Shown: one piece after another, positions 6,071 through 12,985 of the stretch
Numbering within the stretch: position 1 is the first letter of the stretch
Layout of the letters: each line of letters starts with the position of its first letter
Assembly: GCA_004297235.1 (NCBI GenBank)
Contig: SCUR01000428.1
Span: 1-14,871 of the forward strand
Direction of reading: 5' to 3'
Source of the DNA: Candidatus Manganitrophaceae bacterium
GTDB taxonomy: Bacteria > Nitrospirota > Nitrospiria > SBBL01 > Manganitrophaceae
Length of the DNA stretch: 14,871 nucleotides
The notes under the pieces: generated by a model
Databases searched by the model: none
What the model saw: the letters and a program-made list of their open reading frames with translations, nothing else
Told to the model about the DNA's origin: nothing
Made by a program: the position numbers and the translations under genes

Positions 6071-6976
6071 ATGGCGATTTTCAATAAAACAAAACCGATC
6101 CCGGAACAGGAGGCCGAGGGGGAGATCGAGCAGATCTACTATGAGATTCGGCAGACCCTCCGCCTGACCGGGGTCCCCCAGATGTTCTGCAATTGGGCGG
6201 GCTATGGAAGGTTTCTTCCCCTCTTTTGGGAGGCTTTTCAGCCGACGGCCGAGAGCCGCGCCTTCGAAGCGGCGTCGGATCGGCTCCGTGCGATGGCGGT
6301 CCGGGAGGCCGAGCCGTTGGGAAAACTCGACCTCCCCGCATCCGTGCCGTTAGGGGAGGGACAGCGGTATCATCTTTGCGCCTCTCTCGATTTTTATCAT
6401 TACCTCTATCCGAAATTGCTGGTGCTGACGTCGGCCGTCCGGCTGGCGCTCGACGGGGAGCGGATCGGGAAAGCGGAGACCGAGGAGCGGGAGCGGATCG
6501 AGCGCGGCGCTCCCGCGCGAATGATCGCAGTGGAGTGGGTGCCGGAAGAGCCGCAGGAGCCGCACCTGCGCGCCTTGTTCGAGGAGATCAAGAAAACCGC
6601 TTTGCTTCCCAACGTCCGAAATGATGTCCGTACGCTGGCCCTCTGGCCCGATTATCTGATCGAAGCGCGGAAGCGATTCGCCCCGATCATCGCCGGCAGT
6701 GCCTATCAAGAGGCGGCGGAGCGTCTATACGAGTGGGCGCGAAAAGAGGCGCTCGACCTTCCCTGCCCAATCCCGCTATCGCGGGAGAAGCTGAAGGCCG
6801 CGGGCCAAGAAGTTGAAAAGGTCGCCGCGCTGACGATGCAGTTCGAGCATGCCTATCCCCGGTTCATTTTGGACATCGTCCTTCTCGAACGAGAATGGAA
6901 AGAGCCCGACGAATTGATTTCCTCCCCTTTCCCCGCCGCAACCCGACCGGCCGTCCTGGCGGGAGGGGTGGAGTGA
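6071..6976 (+). CDS. DehI-family protein (2-haloacid dehalogenase-like)
   Basis: The 301-aa protein resembles the DehI (halocarboxylic acid dehydrogenase) family of all-helical, cofactor-free proteins built from two repeats. Half 1 (about 17-130) contains GVPQMFCNWAGYGRFLP (34-50) and FYHYLYPKLLVL (108-119). Half 2 (about 165-276) contains the matching LLPNVRNDVRTLALWPDYL (178-196) and FEHAYPRFILDIV (258-270). The repeated 'P-x-V ... A-x-Y/W-P/G ... F/Y-L' and 'Y-P' positions show the internal duplication. In characterised DehI enzymes a catalytic Asp in half 2 activates water for hydrolysis of 2-haloacids. D185 is the best candidate here, by position only. The length is normal (family about 296-300 aa). 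The ribosome site is weak. The stop overlaps the GTG start of the hydrolase. Many family members are untested, so dehalogenase activity is an inference. Confidence 0.65.
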   Translation: MAIFNKTKPIPEQEAEGEIEQIYYEIRQTLRLTGVPQMFCNWAGYGRFLPLFWEAFQPTAESRAFEAASDRLRAMAVREAEPLGKLDLPASVPLGEGQRYHLCASLDFYHYLYPKLLVLTSAVRLALDGERIGKAETEERERIERGAPARMIAVEWVPEEPQEPHLRALFEEIKKTALLPNVRNDVRTLALWPDYLIEARKRFAPIIAGSAYQEAAERLYEWARKEALDLPCPIPLSREKLKAAGQEVEKVAALTMQFEHAYPRFILDIVLLEREWKEPDELISSPFPAATRPAVLAGGVE

Positions 6977-7824
6977 ACTGGAGAGCGTATCAGGCCCGGC
7001 AGCGGATCGCCGAGGTGGGGGATCGCTTCATCAGCTATGTCGAGGAGGGGGCGGGGGAGACGGTTGTTCTCCTTCACGGGATTCCCACGTGGGGTTATCT
7101 CTGGCACCCGCTTCTCCCGGTACTCGGCGGGTCCTATCGTGTCTTGATTCCGGATCTGATCGGTTACGGCTATTCGGATAAACGGGACGGCTTCGATCGG
7201 TCGATCGCGCGGCAGGCCGAGACGCTCGACGCCTGGATGGAGAAGATGGGGATTGAGCGAACGACCCTCGTCGGCCACAACGCCGGCGGCGGCGCGGCGC
7301 TGCGGCTGGCGTCTCTTTTCCCGAAGCGGATCGTCCGTCTTTGCCTGATCAATTCAGTCTGCTACGATTCCTGGCCGATCGAGGCGCTTCTCCAATTCGG
7401 CCATCCGGAGACGCGCCGCCGCGTCTCCGCCTGGACCGCCGTCTTGCTTTTGAAGCAAGCCCTCAAAATGGGATTCGCCTCCGCGCCGCCCGACGATCTG
7501 CTCGACGGTCTCCTGGCTCCCTATGCGACCGAAACCGGAAAGCTTTCGCTCATCCGAAATGCCGTCGCGCTGAACACGAACCAGACGATGGAGATCATTC
7601 CGCTTCTGCAGCGAATTGCGGCGCCGACCTTGATTCTCTGGGGCGAGGAGGATCCGTTCCAATCCGCGATGTACGGCGAACGCCTTGCTTGGGATATTCC
7701 CGCCGCGAGATTGATCCGAATCCGCCGCGCGGGACATTTCGCGATGATCGACCGGCCGGAAGAAGTAGAAAGGCATTTAGTCTCCTTCCTGAGCGAGCCC
7801 GAGATCGAAGAACGGGCGGCCTGA
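6973..7824 (+). CDS. Alpha/beta hydrolase with Asn at the nucleophile position
   Basis: The 283-aa protein has a complete alpha/beta-hydrolase fold: HGIPTWGYLW oxyanion motif (35-44), PDLIGYGYSD (60-69), nucleophile elbow VGHNAGGG (100-107), NSVCYDSWPIE (127-137), acid D227 in WGEEDPF and His255 in RRAGHFAMIDRP. Relatives with a GHDxGGG elbow use Asp. Here the codon is AAC, so Asn103 replaces the nucleophile. It lacks the halide-binding Asn and Trp of haloalkane dehalogenases (HGI, HNA). I start it at GTG 6973, which overlaps the upstream stop as GTGA, with GGGAGG at 6961-6966 six nt upstream. An in-frame ATG at 6895 would mean a 27-codon overlap with no ribosome site. The overlap implies translational coupling to the DehI-like gene. 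The enzyme may be inactive, self-activate by deamidation, or have a non-hydrolytic role. Confidence 0.85.
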   Translation: MNWRAYQARQRIAEVGDRFISYVEEGAGETVVLLHGIPTWGYLWHPLLPVLGGSYRVLIPDLIGYGYSDKRDGFDRSIARQAETLDAWMEKMGIERTTLVGHNAGGGAALRLASLFPKRIVRLCLINSVCYDSWPIEALLQFGHPETRRRVSAWTAVLLLKQALKMGFASAPPDDLLDGLLAPYATETGKLSLIRNAVALNTNQTMEIIPLLQRIAAPTLILWGEEDPFQSAMYGERLAWDIPAARLIRIRRAGHFAMIDRPEEVERHLVSFLSEPEIEERAA

Positions 7825-7840
7825 TTTTCTTTCTTCGATC
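7803..7840. repeat. 10-bp inverted repeat at the end of the hydrolase gene
   Basis: GATCGAAGAA (7803-7812) is perfectly complementary to TTCTTCGATC (7831-7840), enclosing 18 nt that include the hydrolase stop codon. No T-run follows directly, so this is a hairpin that may stabilise the 3' end or act as a weak terminator. Confidence 0.4.
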
Positions 7841-7963
7841 CATCGAAATGATTCTTTTGATTTCATCGCTGTCTTTCCCTCTGCGTGTCTACATCTCTTT
7901 TTTCTTGCCAGGGCCGCATTCCATTTTTACGTTCTGGAATCCGTTCGTTGAAAGTGCGCCGGC

Positions 7964-7991
7964 TTGACAGTAGGCAGATCCATGGTAGATT
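7964..7991 (+). promoter_or_regulatory. Promoter of the FadL-type porin gene
   Basis: A perfect -35 TTGACA at 7964-7969 is followed after 16 bp by TAGATT at 7986-7991 (4 of 6 to TATAAT). The leader to the ATG at 8038 is about 40 nt. The rest of the 213-base spacer from 7825 shows nothing else I can name. Confidence 0.55.
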
Positions 7992-8037
7992 TTTTACCGA
8001 TCATGGCGCTTCGGTATACCGGACCAAGGAGAATCCA

Positions 8038-9339
8038 ATGCAAAAGCCATGGAAGAAAGGATTAGTGATGGGGCTGCTCTTCAGTGCGCTTGTTTCGCTG
8101 GAAGAAGCGCATGCAACCGATGGACATTTTCTTCATGGGGTTGGAGCGATCAACAGCGCGATGGGGGGCGCTTCGGTCGCCACGTCGGAAGACACCCTGG
8201 GGGCGATCTTCAATAATCCGGCGACCCTGTCGGATGTCGGGCCGCTCCGGTTTGATTTCAGCTTCGAGCTCTTCAAGCCGCAACGCGCGGTGGAGAGCAG
8301 CGCCGGCCCCTTCTCCGGGAAGACCGAAAGCGAAAGCGATCTTGTTCCCATCCCCGCATTCGGCTTGTCGCAGCGGCCGGAAGGAAGCCGGGTCAGTTAT
8401 GGTCTGGGGGTACTGGCGATCGCCGGGTTCGGCGTCGATTACCCTCAGGACAACGCCAATCCGATTTTGGCCCCTGCGCCGAACGGCTTCGGACATCTCT
8501 TTTCGAATTATCAATTGATGAAGATCAGCCCCTCGCTGGGCTATCAATTGACTCCGTCGGTTTCCGTCGGCGCCGCGCTCAACCTTGATTGGGCCTCGCT
8601 GGCCGTCGAGCCGATGCCGATTGCGGCGCCCGACTGCTCCAGCGCGACCGCCTGTTTTTACCCAAGCACCTCGAACCAAGTCGGCGCCTATGGATTTGGG
8701 TTTCAGTTGGGAGTCCAATATCGACTCTCCGAACGGGTGAAGGTCGGGGCGGCCTACACCAGCACGCAGCGCTTTCAAAAGTTTCAGTGGAACACGGTTC
8801 ATCCCAATCCGAATCTCCCGAATTTTGGGCAGGCGGAGGCGATCTCCTTCCGTCTCGACGTTCCGCAGGTCCTCGGCTTCGGGCTCGGCTGGGAGCCGAG
8901 CTCAACGGTTCTGGTCGCGGCCGATGCGCGGTGGATGAACTACGCCGCCACGAAGGGTTTTGAAGAGAAGGGCTTCAATGCCGACGGCTCTGTGAAAGGA
9001 TTCGGTTGGAAAAATATCTGGACCTTCGGCGTCGGCGTGCGTGTTCGGCCGCGGGCCGACTTTGCAATCCGGGTCGGCTACAATTATTCTCAGAACCCGA
9101 TTCCAAACGAACTTTCCTTCTTCAATGTTCCGGCGCCTGCGCTCATTCAGCATCACCTCACCGGCGGCATCGGCTATGACTTGAGTCCGCGGACCCAGTT
9201 GAATCTTGCCGCCTACCATGCATTCGAAAATAGCGGCGAGGGGCCGATGCAAACGCCGGCCGGAGCCGTCGCGGGAACAACGGTCAAAAACAGCCTTTCC
9301 GAGAATGCCGGATTGATCGAAATCTCATATCGTTTTTAG
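8038..9339 (+). CDS. OmpP1/FadL-family outer membrane transport protein
   Basis: The 433-aa protein starts with a clear signal peptide (lysine-rich N-terminus, hydrophobic core 8-20, AHA cleavage site after residue 26). The mature N-terminus TDGHFLHGVGAINSAMGGAS, then DTLGAIFNNPATLS (52-65), is the plug signature of the FadL/OmpP1/TodX family. The rest alternates in beta-strand fashion with many aromatic and Gly residues and ends in ISYRF, a typical outer-membrane beta-barrel end. These porins carry long-chain fatty acids or other hydrophobic compounds across the outer membrane. C200 and C206 could form a disulfide in an extracellular loop. AAGGAG at 8026-8031, six nt before the ATG, fixes the start; an upstream in-frame extension to 7885 lacks a signal. 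The next gene begins 18 nt after the stop. The substrate is unknown. Confidence 0.85.
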   Translation: MQKPWKKGLVMGLLFSALVSLEEAHATDGHFLHGVGAINSAMGGASVATSEDTLGAIFNNPATLSDVGPLRFDFSFELFKPQRAVESSAGPFSGKTESESDLVPIPAFGLSQRPEGSRVSYGLGVLAIAGFGVDYPQDNANPILAPAPNGFGHLFSNYQLMKISPSLGYQLTPSVSVGAALNLDWASLAVEPMPIAAPDCSSATACFYPSTSNQVGAYGFGFQLGVQYRLSERVKVGAAYTSTQRFQKFQWNTVHPNPNLPNFGQAEAISFRLDVPQVLGFGLGWEPSSTVLVAADARWMNYAATKGFEEKGFNADGSVKGFGWKNIWTFGVGVRVRPRADFAIRVGYNYSQNPIPNELSFFNVPAPALIQHHLTGGIGYDLSPRTQLNLAAYHAFENSGEGPMQTPAGAVAGTTVKNSLSENAGLIEISYRF

Positions 9340-9357
9340 TTCGAATTGGAAAATAAA

Positions 9358-9924
9358 ATGTCCGACCAGGTGATGGCGAAGGGGACCAACTTCGTTTACT
9401 TCCAAGAATATGTCATCCAAAAACATGGGAAGGCGTTTTGGGACCAGTTCATGGCAAAAGCGGACGTCCAGGAGAAAAAAACCTGGGAAGCGGCCTACAT
9501 CGGCGGCTGGTATCCTTTTGTCGATTTTAAGGGCGCTTTCTTCCGATACGCAAAGATGCAAGGGGGCGGGAACGAGGCGCTGTCGGAGGCGTACGAATTT
9601 ATCGCCGATCGCAGTCTCAATACGCTCTACCGGCTTTTCTTCAAAGCAATGAGCTCACCTCAATTTGTTCTCAAAAACTATCCGAGACTCTGGAGCATGT
9701 TTTTTAATCAAGGCAATGTGGAGGTGCTGGAGGGAGAGGGGACTCGCTGTCGGTTTCGCTTTATTCTTCCCGAGGTCTTTCTTGACTGGCTCCCTCCGGC
9801 TTGTATTGGATATACGCGAAAGGCCGTCACCCTCGCCGGGGGAAAGAATGTCATTGTCCGTGAAGAATCCCGGGCCAAGGAGAGCCAGATGCAGGTCGTC
9901 GTCTACACCGTCCAATGGCAGTAA
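9358..9924 (+). CDS. Uncharacterised 188-aa protein, DUF2378/TIGR02265-like
   Basis: The protein is soluble, rich in aromatic residues, and has no signal peptide or membrane helix. The opening (AKGTNFVYFQEYVIQKHGKAFWDQF), the WYPFVDFKGAFFRYAKMQGGG segment (51-71), and the helix pair up to the YPRLWSMFFNQG turn recall the DUF2378/TIGR02265 proteins known mainly from myxobacteria, about 180-200 aa long and without assigned function. The match is from memory of general pattern and is weak. I use the ATG at 9358 rather than an in-frame TTG at 9346, with a modest TTGGAAAA ribosome site. It follows the porin gene by 18 nt and has no promoter of its own, so it is probably co-expressed with it. A heme-NO-binding-like or V4R-like sensor fold is possible but unproven. 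Confidence 0.7.
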   Translation: MSDQVMAKGTNFVYFQEYVIQKHGKAFWDQFMAKADVQEKKTWEAAYIGGWYPFVDFKGAFFRYAKMQGGGNEALSEAYEFIADRSLNTLYRLFFKAMSSPQFVLKNYPRLWSMFFNQGNVEVLEGEGTRCRFRFILPEVFLDWLPPACIGYTRKAVTLAGGKNVIVREESRAKESQMQVVVYTVQWQ

Positions 9925-9973
9925 AAGAATTGTCCCATCCTCGCATCTCTCATACGTCTGAATGACGCCTCAA

Positions 9974-10003
9974 TTGTGTTCGTCGCTTCAAAATTCTTAT
10001 AAT
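9974..10003 (+). promoter_or_regulatory. Promoter of the second MerA-like flavoprotein gene
   Basis: A perfect TATAAT at 9998-10003 lies 18 bp after TTGTGT at 9974-9979 (3 of 6). The region is locally AT-rich, unlike its surroundings. The leader to the ATG at 10031 is about 20 nt. Confidence 0.55.
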
Positions 10004-10030
10004 ATTATTATCGGATCGATTGAGGATCGA

Positions 10031-11407
10031 ATGAACAGTTATGATCTGCTTGTTTTGGGATCGGGCTCGGCGGGCCTTTACGGCGCGATCAAAGCGGCCC
10101 AACTCGGCGCGCGGGTCGCCTTGGTGGAAGGGGCCGACGTCGGCGGCACCTGTCCGAACCGGGGTTGTCTTCCCACCAAACATCTGGTCACGGCGGCGGA
10201 GCGCTACTACTACAGCCAGAGCGACGCCTTTCGCGGGGTGAAGCCGCGCAAAGCCCGGCTTAACTTTGCCGCCGTCATGGCGGAAAAGGAGGCGGTGGTC
10301 CGGTATGCGCGAGCGGAGAAGGAGCGAATGATCGCGGCCCAACCGAGCCTCGATTTTATTCGAGGGACGGGCCGCCTGGTCTCTCCGCATCACGTGGCGA
10401 TCGACGGACAGCCGGTGACCGCCGATCATATCCTTCTGGCGACCGGATCTTCTCCGATCGTCCCGCCGATTCCCGGCCTCGCCGATGCGTTCCCACTGAA
10501 CAGTGACCGTGTTCAGGTGATCACCCGTCTTCCGCCGAGATTGATTGTCATCGGCGGGGGCGAGATCGGCCTCGAATATGGCCAGCTCTTTCTCCACTTC
10601 GGGACGAAGGTGACGGTTCTCGAAAAAGAAGCGAGGATTTTGCCGCGCGAGGAGCCGGAGATCTCGAGCGCGCTGCGCCGCTACCTGGAAGAGGAGGGGA
10701 TGGAGATCCAGACCGGGGTCGATGTCGAAGCGGCGGAGCCGCTGCCGCGCCGACGGGCGTATCGGGTGACGGCGCGAAGGGGAGAGGAGCGCCTTTCGTT
10801 TGACTCAGCCGCGATATTCGTCGCCACCGGACGGCGTCCGAACACCGACGGACTCGGCTTAGAGGAGGTCGGTGTGAATCGCCGCGAGGACGGCGCGGTG
10901 GAAACGACCGCCGCGTTCGAAACATCGCATTCCCATATTTTTGCGGCGGGGGACGTTCGCGGCCCTGTCCGGATGCTCTCCAGCATCGCCGACCGGGAAG
11001 GCGAGCTTGCCGCGGAGAATGCCTTGAGAGGAACCCGGCACACGATGGAGCCTCTCGGCATCCCCTATGCCATTCTCACTTCCCCGCAGGCGGCGAGCGT
11101 CGGCCTGAAGGAGGCGGAGGCGCGCGCCGCCGGTTATCGCTTGCGGCAGGTTGACCTCTCTCTGCCCGAAGAGCTGCCGAAGGCGACGGCCGACCGGGGA
11201 TGGGTGAAGCTGGTGGTGGAGGAGGGGAGCCATCGGATTTTGGGCGTCCATCTGCTGGCGGCGAAGGCGGCCGAGGCGATCCATGAAGGGGTTTTCATCG
11301 TGAAGAGCAAGCTGACGGTCGAGGAGGTCTGCCGGACGGTCCACGTCTATCCGACGGTGGCGGAGTCGATCTTGCGCGCGGCCGAAGCCTATCCCAAAGC
11401 GGCGTGA
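10031..11407 (+). CDS. Second MerA/dihydrolipoyl dehydrogenase-like flavoprotein
   Basis: The 458-aa protein has all class I disulfide-oxidoreductase parts: GSGSAG FAD motif (10-15), redox pair C41/C46 in GGTCPNRGCLPTK, ATGSSPIVPPIPG (137-149), NAD(P) motif GGGEIG (175-180), AAGD (305-308), and a dimerisation domain. In the C-terminal HVYPTVAE (438-445), Tyr440 replaces the catalytic His of lipoamide dehydrogenase, as in mercuric reductase, while Glu445 is kept. The Cys pair motif CPNRGC differs from the usual CLNVGC and from CLYYGC in the first flavoprotein. There is no metal-binding N-terminal domain or C-terminal Cys pair. No lipoyl-complex subunit genes are adjacent, so the substrate is not clear. 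I start at ATG 10031 with GAGG at 10022-10025; a longer frame from 9962 would place the strong TATAAT box inside the coding sequence. Confidence 0.85.
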   Translation: MNSYDLLVLGSGSAGLYGAIKAAQLGARVALVEGADVGGTCPNRGCLPTKHLVTAAERYYYSQSDAFRGVKPRKARLNFAAVMAEKEAVVRYARAEKERMIAAQPSLDFIRGTGRLVSPHHVAIDGQPVTADHILLATGSSPIVPPIPGLADAFPLNSDRVQVITRLPPRLIVIGGGEIGLEYGQLFLHFGTKVTVLEKEARILPREEPEISSALRRYLEEEGMEIQTGVDVEAAEPLPRRRAYRVTARRGEERLSFDSAAIFVATGRRPNTDGLGLEEVGVNRREDGAVETTAAFETSHSHIFAAGDVRGPVRMLSSIADREGELAAENALRGTRHTMEPLGIPYAILTSPQAASVGLKEAEARAAGYRLRQVDLSLPEELPKATADRGWVKLVVEEGSHRILGVHLLAAKAAEAIHEGVFIVKSKLTVEEVCRTVHVYPTVAESILRAAEAYPKAA

Positions 11408-11474
11408 TCCGTCCGTTTCTTGATTTCGGGGCGGCGGCCTGCTACCCTCTCGACCACACCGGGGACAGACCGAC

Positions 11475-11876
11475 ATGAAACGATCCTGCCTTGCGAGCGC
11501 ACTCCTTTTTTTTCTCCTCATCGGCCGTGGAAAGGTGGAAGGTCAGCCGATCGACGTCCGATCCGAATTGAAAACCGAGCCGGCGCCCCAGGGGCAAGCC
11601 GCCCCCGACATACGCGTCGAGGGGAGAAACCTTTTCCTCCGCGCGCCGATCACCCTTCCGGACCCCTGCCATCAGGTGACCGAGAAGACGAAAGTGGAGG
11701 GGACCGAAATCGTCGTGAAGCTTGAGATCGAAGCTCCTCCGGCCGATTCCTTCTGTATTCAGGTCCTCAAAGCCGTGCTCGCGAAGGTGACGATCTTCGA
11801 CCTGTCGAGGGGAGCCTACACTCTTACCCTTGAGACCCCTGCGCAAACGATTCGAGAGGCCGTCCGGATCGATTGA
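11475..11876 (+). CDS. Small exported protein of unknown function
   Basis: The 133-aa product begins MKRSCLASALLFFLLIG, a signal peptide that probably ends near residue 23 (VEG/QPI). The mature part of about 110 residues has alternating hydrophobic positions suggesting a beta sandwich, two cysteines (C65 in LPDPCH, C94 in SFCIQV) that could form a disulfide in the periplasm, and a closing SRGAYTLTLE strand. I do not recognise the family. The ribosome site is weak (GGGGA at 11461-11465). It follows the flavoprotein by 67 nt without an obvious promoter and may share its transcript. Its stop is 3 nt from the stop of the convergent methyltransferase gene, leaving no room for a terminator between them. 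Confidence 0.7.
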   Translation: MKRSCLASALLFFLLIGRGKVEGQPIDVRSELKTEPAPQGQAAPDIRVEGRNLFLRAPITLPDPCHQVTEKTKVEGTEIVVKLEIEAPPADSFCIQVLKAVLAKVTIFDLSRGAYTLTLETPAQTIREAVRID

Positions 11877-11879
11877 TCC

Positions 11880-12722
11880 TCAGGCCGGTCTCTGTGCAAT
11901 GATCAGACTGTCTCTTCCCAACGGGTAAGGGTACTCCGTCGAAAGCCACTGATCCAAATCGACCAGAAAAATAAGAAACGGATGGAGCAGCATTCTCAGG
12001 AACGGATTCTTCTCGACCGCCGTTTGGATTTCCCACGCCGACTGCCAGAGCGGCCCCGCCGGATGGGTGATGGAGAGCAATCCGAAGCCGGCGGCATTGA
12101 GCTTGTGTCTGATCTCCTCGTTTGTGTAGCCGATCCGTTCTTGTCCGGGAGGAGGACCGTGTGAAATCAAGACGCTCTCTTTGGCCGTCGATCTCGTCGA
12201 AGGGGGGCGGGCTTCAAAAAGATTTTTAAGCGGCCAAGGGAGCGGCGAGGGGGCCGGCGGGGTCGGGATGGAGAGGATCAGATAACCTCCCCGCTTGAGC
12301 GCGTGGAAAAAACGCTTCAAGACCGCCTGGTCGTCTTGCAGATAGGTGAGCACATGCATCGAGAAAATGAGATGGAACAGATCGGCGAAGCGGATCTCAT
12401 GGAGGTCTCCGACCTGGAACGAAAGATTCCGGGTTTTCTTCCTCGCGGCGATCGCCTCGGCGCGGGCGATCTTCTCGAACGCGATTTCGATGCCGGTGAT
12501 CGTCCATCGGGGGAAACGTTCGGCCAGATAAAATGAGTGGGCGCCGTTTGCGCATCCGGCGTTCAGGACGGCGGCATCGTCCGGAAGGGTGATTCTGCGC
12601 AGCGCCCGCATCAGGTAATGGTTGCGTGATCGGTCGCCGAGATGGGTCGCTCCGAGGCATCGGAGGGCCAGGCGTTTCAGCGGATTGTTTTCGATGAGCG
12701 CTTGTTCGCATCCATAGGCCAT
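11880..12722 (-). CDS. SAM-dependent class I methyltransferase
   Basis: The 280-aa protein has a Rossmann-type methyltransferase domain. Motif I is VLNAGCANG (52-60), followed by an acidic residue at the end of strand 2 (E79 in TGIEIAFEK), GDLHEI (105-110) as motif II/III, FHLIFSMHVLTYLQDD (116-131) as the motif IV/post-motif region, and LKRGGYLILSIPTP (142-155) as motif VI. Asn54 replaces the more common Asp of VLDxGCGxG. A C-terminal region with IGYTNEEIRHKLNAAGF is typical of small-molecule methyltransferases. The substrate cannot be told. The start is the ATG at 12722 on the minus strand, preceded by the purine-rich GGGGAGGGGAAG; an 83-codon in-frame extension upstream has no protein-like character. 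It is convergent with the exported-protein gene, and the NfuA-like gene lies 263 bp upstream on the same strand. Confidence 0.85.
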   Translation of the reverse strand: MAYGCEQALIENNPLKRLALRCLGATHLGDRSRNHYLMRALRRITLPDDAAVLNAGCANGAHSFYLAERFPRWTITGIEIAFEKIARAEAIAARKKTRNLSFQVGDLHEIRFADLFHLIFSMHVLTYLQDDQAVLKRFFHALKRGGYLILSIPTPPAPSPLPWPLKNLFEARPPSTRSTAKESVLISHGPPPGQERIGYTNEEIRHKLNAAGFGLLSITHPAGPLWQSAWEIQTAVEKNPFLRMLLHPFLIFLVDLDQWLSTEYPYPLGRDSLIIAQRPA

Positions 12723-12912
12723 CTTCCCCTCCCCTATTATCCTTGTCGTTTGAGTTGTAATGAGGCAAGTCTTGTGCCTCTCGTCGGTTGAGGAGGAGGA
12801 GCCACAGGCGTGGCGGGTTACTGTTCGGGTTGAGAACAACTGTGTGGCGCAAGACAGAAAGGAATTATCACATATAAGCAAGAGAGGGGGGCGAAGAGTT
12901 GAAAACAAGTCA

Positions 12913-12933
12913 GGAGTGAGGAGTGAGGAGAGA
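12913..12933. repeat. Heptanucleotide tandem repeat (GGAGTGA)
   Basis: GGAGTGA at 12913-12919 and 12920-12926 is followed by GGAGAGA at 12927-12933, that is, two exact units and one variant. The related heptads at 2918-2931 and 4421-4434 suggest one dispersed repeat class. The rest of the spacer 12723-12985 shows no gene. Confidence 0.5.
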
Positions 12934-12985
12934 AAGTGAAACGCGCAGATACGTCTGTCTTGACGCCGCACTTCTCACCTGGTTT

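Noticed and set aside
6973..7824. Haloalkane dehalogenase
   Set aside because: The nucleophile Asp and the halide-binding Asn and Trp are absent (HGI and HNA motifs).
12913..12933. CRISPR-like repeat
   Set aside because: Units are 7 bp with no spacers and no cas genes.
12723..12971. N-terminal extension of the methyltransferase
   Set aside because: The 83 extra codons look non-coding, and a strong purine-rich ribosome site lies directly before the ATG at 12722.
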